A DNA stretch of 64,000 bases, from the NCBI GenBank assembly GCA_032622095.1, contig CP136061.1:87102983-87166982 (forward strand), given 5' to 3'. The notes under the pieces were generated by a model. That model had not been told where the DNA came from. It saw nothing but the letters and a program-made list of their open reading frames with translations, and did not search any database. This DNA comes from Siphonodentalium dalli. Lineage: Eukaryota; Mollusca; Scaphopoda; Gadilida; Siphonodentaliidae. Shown piece by piece: positions 39,855-54,000 of the stretch. The position numbers were made by a program, and so were the translations under genes. Numbering within the stretch: position 1 is the first letter of the stretch; every line of letters starts with the position of its first letter.

Positions 39855-39966
39855 CAGGGAAACCATGTGGCTTTTTAACAACCAGGGGAACCACATGGAT
39901 TTTAAACAACCAGGGGGACCACATGGATTTTAAACAACCATGTAGGGGAACCACATGGATTATTGA
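39855..39966. repeat. Short tandem repeat with ACCACATGGATTTTAAACA
   Basis: Four diverged copies of about 28-33 bp contain ACCAGGGGAACCACATGG. The frame happens to stay open, but this is not evidence of coding. Confidence 0.75.
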
Positions 39967-40867
39967 AACTAGATCAGTGTCAAGCTCGCCCATGCAATGT
40001 GGCTATCATCTCACGATTATTGAAGCTGTTCAAACACATATTTACTACAAGATTCATTCAGGGTATAATACAGATTCAATACGATGTTCACAATCGCGAC
40101 TGTACAATTAAGATTTTGTCTAACTGTTCTTAAAACCAGAACGTATTTTTCTTCACACGCCTCAACCCTGCAGCATGGTGTTTTCAAACAGTGGTTAGTT
40201 AGTCCACGCTAAGATACTACGCATACGTGCTCCACGTAAAACTAGCCACATAATCTACGTTGTCAGTTTCTGGTATGCATTCAGATTGTCCAGATATCAC
40301 CGTTTTCCTTGGTTGCAACGAATACTATAGGACTTCATGTGGGTATAGTCCTATCTTATGTTCCTCGTTAACCAGATATAATTTAGGTCAGTTACGAAAA
40401 GGTTATGTCCACTCGTTTTAAAACCTATTTATGCTGTTAGGGAACGTATGGACAGTCAGACTGTAGTTGCAGTCCACACAATACCTCTCACTTCTATGTG
40501 TATTGCCTGTCGCTATGCCAGTATATTCCTGTGTGAATGACGCGAGTTGATCAAATAAATAATATAGTCTGTATATAGTAACCGGCACACACACCCTGGC
40601 TTGGTCTTTATCCTTTTATTCAATGATTATTTTTCTATTTTTGTTATTTTGTCCAATGATTCCAAATCAGCACCTTTGCGATATATATTCACAGTGAACA
40701 CCATTGGAATAGAAATTGACCTGTTTCGGGTTAGTGCTGTCGAATAGGTTCCTGTTCTCAGAGAAGAGTTTCACTCACACTTGATGGTTTCATGATATAA
40801 GTTCTGGGTGGATGTGCCCTCAATGCATAACTTAATATTACAAATACTATTATATAATTCTGTACCT

Positions 40868-41270
40868 GTTAAAGTGATTTGTAACACTCCGGTAGGGTGA
40901 CCAAATAGAAATGTAGATTAATCTTGTTCAAAGTTGGTATTTTTACAAATATTATATCCAAATTAACAATGAACACCGTCATTCTTATATATTAATTATA
41001 AATGCAGTGACTCTCGATGGCGAAATCATTTTCGTCAGTTTATCGCCGATTGATGCGTCCCGAATCGAGTAGTAAATATTTACAATTGAGCGTTGTTCAG
41101 ACGATGTTTTCTATGGAGTGGTACAGTCGATTTGCCTCAGATTTACGGTGATGTTATAGTAGAATGCTAAATTCCTACAGTTGGCATGGCTCCTGGATAC
41201 TATCTTATCAGTTTCACGTACCCGAACAAGTACATAATATGTTTTTAAATGTGCTTTTGTCGTGTATTAG
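40868..41270. repeat. Dispersed repeat, copy 1 (paralogue at 62932-63312)
   Basis: Shared landmarks with the second copy are AACACTCCGGTAG, CACCGTCATTCTTATATATT, TGACTCTCGATGGCGAAATC, GATGCGTCCCGAATCGAGTA and AACAAGTACATAATATG. Several indels separate the two copies. Non-coding; class unknown. Confidence 0.8.
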
Positions 41271-41337
41271 TATTTAAATATGTACATCTCACATACCATA
41301 TTTATTAGTTTATTTAGATTAAAGAATTGAAATATTG

Positions 41338-41455
41338 TCCCCGGATAGAACAGGACCACCACCCCACTGCGAGGGGTATAAAGAGTCCCATGTCCCCAGA
41401 TAGAATATATATAACCACCGCCCCACTGAAAAGGGTATAAGAGTCCCCTAATGTG
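41338..41455. repeat. Tandem duplication of about 58 bp
   Basis: CCCGGATAGAACAGGACCACC..CACTGCGAGGGGTATAA is followed by a diverged copy starting CCCAGATAGAATATATATAA. Confidence 0.7.
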
Positions 41456-44430
41456 GCACCCTATTTGCCGTGGGATGCATCGTGAAGGTGGTGTGGGAGC
41501 AGTGTTGGTAACCGTGTGACCATATCGCGCGAGGCATCAAATGGACGGCCCGGCTCATGGCCCACTCTGGTCCTATATGCACATCGCTTCAAGGCGGGTA
41601 GTTGTGTTGACCCGGCTCATTCAATCCATTAGTCAAGCATATTCACAGTGTATTAAATTTAATCTATGTTATCTGTTGTATTGGTTTTCTGTTTGAGGTT
41701 TTGTTTTCTGTCCATTAATGTTATGTCATCACTCGTTTATTTGAATTTAATCTGGCTGATTGTTGGATATTCCAATCTAGTTCTGTTGGCGCCTATCTCA
41801 AATGTGCACGAAAATGCACCGTGATGCTGGTATATGCAATGGCTAGACGGTTAACCGATTCAGCTATATACCAGTGAACCAGTCGTTGGCCCGACCAATA
41901 ATTTAAGGGTTCTCCGAGGCGGCTTCTGGGCTAGTTGTCGAATATTTGTCATACGGCAACTCAATCCAAACATAACGCACTAGTGATGATCCGGTAATGA
42001 TTTTCAATGTTACTGAAGATTTTCCTCAGTACCTGATTTTCAACTTGGACCAAATGCGAGTAAAAGGTCATTTGGTCACAAGACCCATGAAAAGTGTGGG
42101 TTTTTGGCCGGTGGGATTTTTAGAACCGACACTGAAAACAAAATCAGTAAATTTCAAGTCTAAAATGGGCATATCTCTTAGAATATTTTTGGGCCGTGCC
42201 AAAATTCAATTTGTGTTTTCAAGTGATACACATACTAAATAATTGAAAGCCATCGGAAAATAATAACTTGAGTTGTCATTCGGACAACAAAATAATGAGC
42301 GAATTCTAATTCGAAAACGGACACAATGACTCAAATTGTATACCATGTCTTTGTGGCACTTGTATCATTAATTGTGTATACATACTGTCATGTGCGTACT
42401 GTCATGTTGGCTAAACTGTTTGCCTACCTGTATAAGTTTTGATGAAACTCTTCAATTATGAAGGACAATAAAGATATATATTATAGGATCAATATAGGTG
42501 TTTCGTATATTTTTATTGTATACCATTACTTGCTATGTTAATGCGGTGTGTTCTGAACTTATTCAGCATTGCAAACATGGCACTCTTATAGCCTGAACAG
42601 ATCTCTTGTCTCGAAGAGGTTACACAAGAGGGCATGAGGCGGTCCATTGAAAATTGAGAAAACAAGTGAACAATGATCTCCAAGGTAAACGTCAGGCACT
42701 CTGTGGCATTTTGTGTATATTTGTAGTACTCCTTGGCAAGGATCATTTTTTGGATATAGCTGCTGACGGTCCATCGTTCCGATAAATAGAACATTTTCTT
42801 CCCCCGAAAATTTATTCCAGATAATGAGTATATCATTGTGGCAGCGATTTAAAAATCTACAATTGATTTTTTCAAAAACTCGACTTATGGTTTGACGAGG
42901 GACGGTTGGCGGGCGGCGGCGGGCGGACCTAAATAATGCCTTATAACTTTGACATTTGTGAACGGATTCAAAAACATTTTGGTATGTGATTTGCTCCCAA
43001 TGACTATTTACTGCCTGTAGAAAATGGATCACGTCCGAACTTTTTGACAAGAGTTATCCATCTTTGATGACTTTTTTTTGCAATTTCATCAACTGTTAGC
43101 GCGATAACTCAATCAAATATTAACTGATTACATCCATATTTGATATATGAGTCTCTTGCAACAATATCTCGGACGAGTTCGAAAAACAGGTTTGTCCGAA
43201 TTTTTTCCCCGGAGTTATGGGCCTTAGTTTGTCTATTTTTAGCATTTTTTTGTTGTTGCAACAATGCATTTATGTCTTGGTGAGCATATTATAATCGCCC
43301 TAACCAATGCGCCCATTCATAAAAATCGATATTATATACTAACTGGCTTCTCCGGCATATTTTCAATTCTGTGACTTAAAAAAAAAACTTCCACAAATAT
43401 AAAATAAGCTCTTAGAGACTTCAGCTTGTCTCTCTGAGGACGTCGATCCGCTGAGAGGAGGATTTTAGTTTATGCGGGGTGAACGTAGCGTGATGGCACG
43501 TAATTTGCAAGCTTCCATGAAATGACATTTCGACGAGACTACGATAGACTCAGTTTGTGGGTATGACTCAAACTCCAGACAGCGCCCTCTACGCTATCAC
43601 TGCGCGATATAGCACTGCCACAATGATGTTACTTTGCAGACGATAAATCTATTTTTACATATCTTCGCGGAACTGTATTATGTCACCTATTATCTTGTTT
43701 TGATCACCATTTTTTTTTTTAAGTTTGCAATAATGGTAATTCTTTCGGTATTGATAAGAACAATATGAACTGAGCCAGCCATAGACAATTTTAATCCTAA
43801 AACATGAGAACTAAAAACACGTAAGAATTCCTTCCCAATTCAGGGGGGGGGGGGGTCTGGAAAAAAATTGCACATATAGGGCCCAAAAAGTTTTTTCCCG
43901 ACCTCGAGGGACCCACCACCCCATTTTTGCAAAAAAAATATTTTTTTCCTCCAAAATTTTGGGGACCCACCCCCTGTTTCTCATGTTTTTATCAAAATTT
44001 CAGAGGTTTTTTTTAGGCGTTCTTCAATAACTGTGTTAACTGCATTACTAATTGGTAAACACAGATCAGACAAACGAAAAATATACTGTATTTCCATGTG
44101 TTTCCTGGTGTTTTCAGTAACTAACAACAATATTAATTAAGCATTGTGTATATAGGTACACTATATGTCACAAATTGCCCTAGACCCCATTATAGCCTTA
44201 ATATATCGAGTGTGTTGTGTCTGACAGAGAACACTGGCCAGTGTAAATAGTGGTAAACAGGTCAGGGGTTCCACAATTATATGTGCATGATCAAAGAACT
44301 CTTTAGTCTTATCCAACGGGATGGGGTGGGGAGGGGAATTGTTTTTTGGTTAGGTATACACATAGATATATGGTTATTATACTGCCCGATATTAGTCGGC
44401 GGGTATATAGTTGACGTCTCGAGCCGTCTG
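41456..44430. other. Gene-free region
   Basis: No supported gene. A minus-strand open stretch at 42,586-43,050 has no recognisable domain. A poly-G tract lies at about 43,843-43,855, and the sequence around 43,900-44,000 is low-complexity T/A-rich. Confidence 0.4.
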
Positions 44431-44435
44431 TCCGT

Positions 44436-44680
44436 ACAAACATTTTGAATTTTAACTCAAGAGTCGGTTGTCATATTTTGATGCCCAACGGCATGGTGAC
44501 GGACCAGAAATGGGGGACGAATATGCATAATATCGCGGGTTGTGATCACCAATGCCTACCAGAGTTATGGGCCCTGTTCGACTTTATGAAATTCAGTCCA
44601 TACAAAGATTTTGCAATATAAGTTAAGTGTCGGTTGTCAAATTTTGATGTGGTTTGGTATGGTGATAGACCAGAATGAAG
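44436..44680. repeat. Diverged tandem duplication of about 165 bp
   Basis: GTCGGTTGTCATATTTTGATG..GGTGACGGACCAGAA at 44,460-44,510 recurs as GTCGGTTGTCAAATTTTGATG..GGTGATAGACCAGAA near 44,630-44,675. The upstream TACAAACATTTTGAATTT is also repeated. Origin unknown. Confidence 0.65.
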
Positions 44681-45787
44681 AATTGAATGTCATTTCTCAA
44701 TGCATCTGAATGCATCACATTATTTCAGTTCATCTATTTGTAAGTGATAACAGTATACAATTAGTATTTTCGTCTTGTTGAGTAGTAAAGCTCCCAGATG
44801 AAGTTCGGAAATTCAATGAGAATAGCGTCACCTTCATTTGGGATTGTCTGAGCAGTAAACAGTAATGTCATACATCATAACCAATTCAGTTTTATTTGGA
44901 TAATTGTTGCAAATTAACATTATACTAGCAATCATTCAAGATGAGAAATAACCAGAAGAAATTAATTTGATTACATGCCAGAACAAGACAGTATTTCAGA
45001 CATTAGAAACTTATGAGATACCCTTTTCAATTTCATGTTATGCAACAATCAGGTTAATGATATCTACTAGTAGTCATCATTGAGTATTCACCATGTAGTA
45101 TCCAATTTGTGATAAAGAGTTTTTTTGTTTTATTACTTTTATTCAGAGAATACAACTGGGTAATATATTAATTTTGTTACTAAATATTTCTTCCGTTGAT
45201 CATAAGTTTCCTGAACGTTAATACGGTGGTCCACTGTGAAGTGCATGGTCCGGGATACTGTGAAATCCAGAATGTTGCTAAATCTGAGGCTAAAGAGTCA
45301 CTTTAACTGCCTATATAGCCCTATACCAACAAGCATGGTACTAACATGCTTACAAACAACATTACATGGTCAGTACTTGTAAATTGTTTGAAAAAAAACC
45401 ATTTTGGAAAAAAATTACAAGCACCATTTTTTCCGCCTCTGGACCACCCACCCACCCCGGCTCTATATACGGAATTTTTTTGCAGACCCCCCCCTGCCCA
45501 ATTAATGTAATTATGGCAGTGGTATCTCAGCGGAGCGATGGGAGATAACTCTGCCTGGAGTTTGGGTATGACTCTGAGTGTATATGTTTACATGTGCAGA
45601 CTGGTCGATGTGACAAAAACATCCAATATAATACAGCAAAAAATAAGTATCAAACCGCATAATTTGGTAACAAATAAATAAGCGGATAGGGATTCTTCTA
45701 GGGGAAATTCTGCCTTGTAGGGCCTAACTCTTTATCGGAAAGCCGATAGTTGAAAGTGTAAGATTGCAACATTTTCTCGAGCAAATT

Positions 45788-45858
45788 GGTTCATATTCAA
45801 CCTAAATATTTACATCGGTTCATATTCAACCTAAATATCGACATTGGTTCATATTGAC
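45788..45858. repeat. 32-bp tandem repeat, 2.3 copies
   Basis: GGTTCATATTCAACCTAAAT is repeated with the same spacing and a third partial start. Confidence 0.75.
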
Positions 45859-46094
45859 TGTCTGATTCTGGAATAAGTCCATAGTACAAAACACATATCC
45901 ATTATTCCGTTGAATGGCGCGGGCCACAGTGAAAACACATTAGCACGGTAAATAGGCTGGGATAGAACCTATTATTCAAATAGTGTCATATTGGACTGAT
46001 TTCGTTTTGAAATTCCTCCATATTTAACCTTTTTCGATCCCCTGATGTTTATATCGAGCTTATTATTTAGGAGAACAGGGTGAAGCCTGACATA

Positions 46095-46634
46095 AAAGGC
46101 TACATGTAGGTCCAATCCCATCATAAAGGCTACATGTAGGTCCAATCCCATCATAAAGGCTACATGTAGGTCCAATCCCATCATAAAGGCTACATGTAGG
46201 TCCAATCCCATCATAAAGGCTACATGTAGGTCCAATCCCATCATAAAGGCTACATGTAGGTCCAATCCCATCATAAAGGCTACATGTAGGTCCAATCCCA
46301 TCATAAAGGCTACATGTAGGTCCAATCCCATCATAAAGGCTACATGTAGGTCCAATCCCATCATAAAGGCTACATGTAGGTCCAATCCCATCATAAAGGC
46401 TACATGTAGGTCCAATCCCATCATAAAGGCTACATGTAGGTCCAATCCCATCATAAAGGCTACATGTAGGTCCAATCCCATCATAAAGGCTACATGTAGG
46501 TCCAATCCCATCATAAAGGCTACATGTAGGTCCAATCCCATCATAAAGGCTACATGTAGGTCCAATCCCATCATAAAGGCTACATGTAGGTCCAATCCCA
46601 TCATAAAGGCTACATGTAGGTCCAATCCCATCAT
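46095..46634. repeat. 30-bp minisatellite, 18 essentially perfect copies
   Basis: The unit AAAGGCTACATGTAGGTCCA followed by ATCCCATCAT repeats exactly 18 times with no visible substitutions. Because 30 is a multiple of three, two minus-strand frames stay open for about 200 codons with a 10-residue repeat. There is no independent evidence that these are translated. Confidence 0.95.
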
Positions 46635-46894
46635 TTACTTTGACCGTAAGAAACGTAGACATATAAACATGTCCTGTGATGTCAACACGCCGGATTGGGG
46701 AAAACTTTAATTAGAAGGGTTAAATCCATTCGATTAGTGACTTGTAACCTTGTTAAGCCCCCAACATCGAACACAATAATGTGAGGGCTGTCCCTCGACA
46801 TGGGGAAATGAGTTTTCAATAGTTGTCTAGCAGAGACGGTAATCTCCAATGAATAGTTGGCGTTGTAACTAATGCCAGAAATCTCCACAATTTA

Positions 46895-49800
46895 CGCTTC
46901 ATTTAGCGTTGATGGAATCAATTTCGTTCCTCTCGCACCGATACCGATAATGGAAATTCCGCTTGGAAACTTTCTCTCTTCTCCAGCTACTGAGGAAAAA
47001 GCTGTCATTGCTTAACACATCGCGGGATCTCCCGGGGTTCATGTCCCTAAAGGGACGATGTTATCTGTCAATATTCACTTAGATATTCCATTCAGATTTC
47101 TCTTGTTTGAAACTATCAATAGCGAAGTTAATTTGCATCAAAATGAAACGCCACCGCCATCACAATACCGTTGGAAATGTGACAGTTGACAATTTATCCT
47201 GCCGAGATTGTTTTGAATAGTGTGTTGAAAAATATGTCATAAGAGCGTCATCTCAATGACATCAAAGACAATCTAAATCTTAATCGAATAAGACGAAGTT
47301 TTTGAACCTACTTAATTTGGAAGGTAATATATAAGTAGATAAGTACACAACATAAAACCATCTACTGGATTTATACTCCGAAAAACTCTCCCAATTCCTA
47401 GCAACTTTCCAGCTGTTTCTGACTGTTTTAAATGTTTCGCACAGAAGTGAGAGAGACGCTATTTATTATAACCATATCAGGAATAGACTATAACAATGAA
47501 CGCTGTTTATTTCGCGTTGATAATCAATTTAGTTCCTCTCGCGCCGATACCGATAATGGAAATTTCGCTTGGAAACTTTCTCTCAAGAACTACTGAGGAA
47601 AAAGCTGTCACTGCTTAACACATCGCGAGATCGCCCGGGGTTCATGTCCCTAAAGGGACGATGTTATCTGTCAATATTCACTTAGAGATTCTATTCAGAT
47701 TTCTGTTGTTTGAAACTATCAATAGCGAAGTTAATTTGCATCAAAATGAAACGCCACCGCCATCACACATATGCGCACTCACTTTGTGCAATTTTATTAC
47801 TGTTGGAAGTGTGACAGTTGACAATTTGTCCTGCCGATGTTTTTTTGAATAGTGTGTTTGAGGGCTGAAAAATATGTCACAAGAGCGTCATCTCACTGAC
47901 ATCAAAGAAAATCTAAATCTTAAACGAATATGGCGAAGTTTTTGAACCTACTTAATTTGGAAGGTAATAAATAGGTAGATAATAAATGCACACAATAACC
48001 ATCTTCTGCATGGATTTATACTCCGAACAAAACCCTCCCAAGTCCTAGCAACTTTCCAGCTGTTTCTGAATGGTTTAAATGATTCGCACAGAAGTGAGAG
48101 AAACGCTCTTTAATATAACCATATAAGGAATATACTATAACAATGAACGCTCTTTATTTCGCGTTGGTGGATCAATTTAGTTCCTCTCGCGCCGATACCG
48201 ATAATGGAAATTCCGATTGGAAACTTTCTCTAAAGAACTACTGAGGAAAAAGCTGTCACTGCTTATCACATCGTGAGATTTCCCGGTATTCGTGTCCATA
48301 AAGGGACGATGTTATCTGTCAATATTCACTTTGGGATTCCATTCAGATTTCTCTTCGCTATCAATAGCGAAGTTAATTTGCATCAAAATGAAACGCCACC
48401 GCCATCACACACATGCGCGCTCACTTTGTGCAATTTTAATTACTGTTGGAAATGTGACATTTGACAATTTGTCCTGCCGAGGTTTTTTTGAATAGTGTGT
48501 TTGTCACAAGAGCGTCATCCCAATGACATCAAAGAAAATCTAAATCTTAATCGAACATGACGAAGTTTTTATACCTATACATGATTTGGGAGGTAATAAT
48601 AGGTAGATAAATGCACACAATAACCATCTACTGGATTTATACTCCGAAAAAAAAAACCTCCCAAGTACTAGCAAATTTCCAGCTGTTTCTGACTTTTAAC
48701 CATATCAGGAATGGAATAACGATGAACGCTCTTCATTAGCGTTGATGGAATCAATTTGATTCCGCTCGCGCCGATTCCCATAATGGAAATTCGGCTTGGA
48801 AACTTTCTCTCAAGAACTACTGAGGAAAAAGCTGTCACACATCGCGAGATCTCCCAGGGCTCATGTCCCTAAAGGGTAGATAATATTTTGTTTATTCTCA
48901 AACTATTATATAAAGCATTAGAGAACACAATCTGCCAATATTCACCTAGAGATTCTATTCAGATTTCTGTTGTTTGAAACTATCAATAGCGAAGTTAATT
49001 TGCATCAAAATGGAACAACCACCGCCATCACACATATGCGCACTCACTTTGTGCAATTTGAATTACTATTGGAAGTGTGACAGTTGACAATTTGTCCTGC
49101 CGAGATTTTTTGAATAGTGTGTTTGGTGGCTGAAAAATATGTCTTAAGAGCGTCATCTCACTGACATCAAAGGAAATCTAAATCATAATCGAATATGACG
49201 AAGTTTTTGAACCTGCTTAATTTGGAAGGTAATATATAGGTAGATTAGAGTACACAATATATAACCATCTAGCTGGATTTATATTCCGAAAAACTCTCCC
49301 AAGTCCTAGCAAATTTCCAGCCGTTTCTGACTTTTAAATGTTTCGCACAGAAGTGAGAGAATCGCTCTTTATTTTAACCATATCAGGAATGGAATAACGA
49401 TGAACGCTCTTCATTTGCGTTGATATAGATAATTTCGTTCCTCTCGTTCCGATTCCGATAATGGAAATTGCGCTTGGAATCTTTCTCTCAAGATCTACAG
49501 AGGAAAAAGCTGTCACACATCGCGAGATCTCCCGGGGTTCATGTCACTAAAGGGACGATGTTATATGTCAATATTCAATTAGAGATTCCACTCAGATTTC
49601 TGTTGTTTGAAACTATTGATAGCGAAGTTAATTTGCATCAAAACTAAACGCCGCCGCCATCACACCTATTCGCACTCACTTTGTGCAATTAGAATTACCT
49701 TTGGAAATGTGACAGTTGAGATTTTAATCCTGCCGAGACCGAAGACCTTTTTGAATAATTATAGCGTGTAGAATGGCGGGGGAAAATGCCATTATAGAGC

Positions 49801-50104
49801 GTCATAAAAGAAAATCTAAATTTTAACCGAATATATTTATACTCCGATAAAACCTCCCCACAATAATCATTTACAGGATTTATACTCCGAAAAAACCTCC
49901 CGGTATCTAGCTGAAACAGGATCCCTTTTATTCAACATCGGAAGAAGTCGTCGCAATTTCCCATCTTGTTTCTCGTTGTTTTGTATTTTTCTTATAGAAG
50001 TGAGACAAACGCTCTTTATTTTAAACATATAAGGAATAGAGTATCAATTATCGCTCTTTATTTAGCGTTGATGAAATCAATTTGGTTCCGCTCTCGTCGA
50101 TTCC
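46895..50104. repeat. Diverged tandem array, unit about 0.58-0.67 kb, 5+ copies
   Basis: The landmark CGATACCGATAATGGAAATT occurs near 46,940, 47,545, 48,192, 48,775 (CGATTCCCATAATGG) and 49,450, with a broken start at about 50,098. Other shared blocks are AAAAAGCTGTCA, CCCTAAAGGGACGATGTTAT, AGCGAAGTTAATTTGCATC and CTCCGAAAAACTCTCCC. Copies differ by roughly 5-15% plus indels. No ORF is preserved across copies, so it is non-coding. Confidence 0.88.
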
Positions 50105-50105
50105 G

Positions 50106-50400
50106 TTAAGTGGGAGGTCAAATGAACAATTCTGAATGGGGATTTCCATGCAAATCTGCGGAGCAAAAGTTAGAGTTGCACATACTTCTGAATGTGACTT
50201 GATGTGGTATTGCAAACAACAATTATTTATCTGGCGGGTCCGCTTTGTAAATTATAAAATTTTGCAATAAATATATTTTTGAGAATTTTTTTCTGGAATT
50301 ACATCACTTGACCTACATTTGAAAAATCTATATAAAATTCAAAAATAATTACACCAACGTTATAATGGAACAAGTTCCATCAAGTTATCAAGAGCGAATT
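50106..50400. repeat. Diverged, truncated family-B TTAA element
   Basis: TTAAGTGGGAGGTCAA, then ATGGGGATTTCCATGCAAAT and ACCACATCAAGTCAC-type words (here in the other orientation), match the 1,043-1,393 element. It interrupts the last unit of the preceding array. The right terminus is not clear. Confidence 0.55.
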
Positions 50401-51003
50401 TAATTTGTATCAAAACGAAACGCCGCCGCTATCACATCTATTCGCACTCACTTTGAATGAAAGACTTCGATTGGTTGCTCAGGCCCCAGACCACACATTT
50501 TGTGTACATGTGAAAATGGGTCCCGTACGCGCAATCCCAATCTCATTATTACGCAGAATTTTACTAAAATGGATATTGGCTTATTTGAACCTCCAAATTA
50601 TTTTGAAAGGATATGTCGATCGATACACGAAATATCGATCTATAGTGGCTAAAATATAACTCTACGAACATCCACTCAAAGTCATGTGTATATATATACA
50701 TTGTATATAGCCATTATCAATTTTTCGCACACAGGTGAGGTAATATCGCTTTATGTTTTACCGGGAATAGACAAATATTGAACGCTGATTTTTCAACATA
50801 ATCTAATATTGCTACCACTTTCTTCTTCAGCATGTAACAATAAAGCGCATTCACTGTTAATCTCTTCCTAATATGGTAAAAATAAAGAGCGTCTGTTGGT
50901 AGTCTACGTGGTGAATATAAAGAGCGTTTATCTTATTTTATGTGCGGAAAAGTTTGTGACTTTTTAAAGAGTATATTGGTATTTCATGTAATTATTGACA
51001 TAT
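50401..51003. other. Spacer between two arrays
   Basis: A fragment of the previous array (TTTGTATCAAAACGAAACGC) lies at its start. Several AATAAAGAGCG words occur near 50,850-50,935. No gene. Confidence 0.5.
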
Positions 51004-54000
51004 GGTGACACTCCACAGTTTGGAATGATCAGTAGGGGTAAATTTCTTAGAACAGAGTACCAGTGTTTTCTGTCACCATGGGTGTGGTATGTTTATTGAG
51101 AGAAGGTTAGTTATGAATTTGTGGATTTTTAGAGGATGTCTTTGAGTTTTGAAAAATATTGTTTCAGGTGACCTTGACCCCACCAGTATGAAGTAGTAGC
51201 GATTTATGCGAAACAGTGGCTCCAGACACCAGCGTGACTTTTTAGCTCCTAAAATTTGTCATCTGCATGAAAAATATTTTTTAAAAACTTACAGTGGTGA
51301 GAAGTTTGAAATTTTTTGATATTATTGTGAGGAAACGGTGTTCTTCCAGACAACATAGGCGGCTATACCATAGATTTTCTGGTTTTTGTGTCCCACGGGC
51401 CTGAAAATCGCTTATTTTGGCCATTTTTGCATCAAAATTTCATTTTTCAGGCACACAATCAAGGGGCATAACTCTTGCTACCCCCATTAAAATGACAATT
51501 CTGTACCAAAATCTTTAAGTCTAGTATGTGCTCAACCCAGGTATATATACATTGTATATGTGTTGTGGGATAACATTTCAGTTATTTTTCATTGAATTGA
51601 TGCCCCCCTTATTTTGCACCAATCCCTGCAGAAACTGTGGTAGACCAGCAAATAGCACCATTTTCATCTGTCAACTTGACAAATATTGTTACTGAAAATC
51701 ATTTTTTAGCAAATCTGTTCAGTTAGAAGGAACATTTTATGGTAGATACACCATTATTCTATGAATATTCCAATACAGGTTGACTTTAGTTATATAAATT
51801 GGTGGGGATATGGAGTCTTGGATCAGTGGGGGGGGGGGGGGGGGGGGGGGTGGTGGTTCATGTATATGGTTATTGGTGATTTTTCAGATGATGGGTACTT
51901 CTTCATGACATCATATGCTCCTTTAATCTTAGCTGAAAAGGCTGATATTGTGACATTACACAGTATACAATAAGATTAGATATTCAGTCTTTCTTATTCA
52001 CAAGTGTGAAATATAATAATTCAGGTTCCCTTGGTCATATTTCACTTGACAACATATTGTTCATGTGATGTCATAACCTTGTAAAGCTTTCCCTTAATGC
52101 TAAATAAGACTTGGAATTTTTTATACCCATAGTTTTGGGAGAGTATTAAAGATAGTTGTTGTATGAAATATTATGTTTTATTTTGATATCTGAGGAAATA
52201 AGCATCTCATAATATATTTTATACAACATTTTAGCATTTCAGACCTTTTTCAAACCATAGATGATGGTTGAATATATCCATTTTGTCACTACGTCAAGCA
52301 TAACGTCATTGGGTTCTGAAAGACCCAAAAGGGGTTAAATCATGGGGGTGCATGTAAATCCCCACACAATCTGGCTGCCTGTGATTGCAATAACGCATGG
52401 GGTGTAATATATCATTTTAAGCGGTATAATGCAGAGAATATGGAGGTGTGGTCCCTATTAAAGATTAATAAAATTGCATTTCCCGTAAGGTGACACTCCA
52501 CAGTTTCGAATGATCAGTAGGGGTAAATTTCTTAGAACAGAGTACCAGTGTTTTCTGTCACCATGGGTGTGGTATGTTTATTGAGAGAAGGTTAGTTATG
52601 AATTTGTGGATTTTTAGAGGATGTCTTTGAGTTTTGAAAAATATTGTTTCAGGTGACCTTAACCCCACCAGTATGAAGTAGTAGCGATTTATGCGAAACA
52701 GTGGCTCCAGACACCAGCGTGACTTTTTAGCACCTAAAATTTGTCATCTGCATGAAAGATATTTAAAAAATACTTACAGTGGTGAGAAGTTTGAATTTTT
52801 TTGATATTATTGTGAGGAAACGGTGTTCTTCCAGACAACATAGGCGGCTATACCATAGATTTTCTGGTTTTTGTGTCCCACGGGCCTGAAAATCGCTTAT
52901 TTTGGCCATTTTTGCATCAAAATTTCATTTTTCAGGCACACAATCAAGGGGCATAACTCTTGCTACCCCCATTAAAATGACAATTCTGTACCAAAATCTT
53001 TAAGTCTAGTATGTGCTCAACCCAGGTATATATACATTGTATATGTGTTGTGGGATAACATTTCAGTTATTTTTCATTGAATTGATGCCCCCCCCCCTTA
53101 TTTTGCAACAATCCCTGCAGAAACTGTGGAGTGTCACCTTCAAGACCAGCAAATAGCACCATTTTCATCTGTCAACTTGACAAATATTGTTACTGAAAAT
53201 CATTTTTTAGCAAATCTGTTCAGTTAGAAGGAACATTTTATGGTAGATACACCATTCTTCTATGAATATTCCAATACAGGTTGTCTTTAGTCATATAAAT
53301 TGGTGGGGATTTGGAGTCTTGGATCAGTGGGGGGGGGGGGGGTGGGTGGTGGTTCATGTATATGGTTATTGGTGATTTTTCAGATGATGGGTACTTCTTC
53401 ATGACATCATATGCTCCTTGAATCTTAGCTGAAAAGGCTGATATTGTGACATTACACAGTATACAATAAGATTAGATATTCAGTCTTTCTTATTCACAAG
53501 TGTGAAATATAATAATTCAGGTTCCCTTGGTCATATTTCACTTGACAACATATTGTTCATGTGATGTCATAACCTTGTAAAGCTTTCCCTTAATGCTAAA
53601 TAAGACTTGGAATTTTGTATACCCATAGTTTTGGGAGAGTATTAAAGATAGTTGTTGTATGAAATATTATGTTTTATTTTGATATCTGAGGAAATAAGCA
53701 TCTCATAATATATTTTATACAACATTTTAGCATTTCAGACCTTTTTCAAACCATAGATGATGGTTGAATATATCCATTTTGTCACTACGTCAAGCATAAC
53801 GTCATTGGGTTCTGAAAGACCAAAAAGGGGTTAAATCATGGGGGTGCATGTAAATCCCCACACAATCTGGCTGCCTGTGATTGCAATAACGCATGGGGTG
53901 TAATATATCATTTTAAGCGGTATAATGCAGAGAATATGGAGGTGTGGTCCCTATTAAAGATTAATAAAATTGCATTTCCCGTAAGGTGACACTCCACAGT

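Noticed and set aside
42586..43050. 154-codon minus-strand ORF
   Set aside because: No domain or protein-like repetition, surrounded by non-coding sequence, and another overlapping frame of similar length exists. Probably chance.
46063..46662. Two overlapping minus-strand ORFs of about 200 codons with a 10-residue repeat
   Set aside because: They exist only because the 30-bp minisatellite unit is a multiple of three and contains no stop in those frames. There is no separate coding signal.
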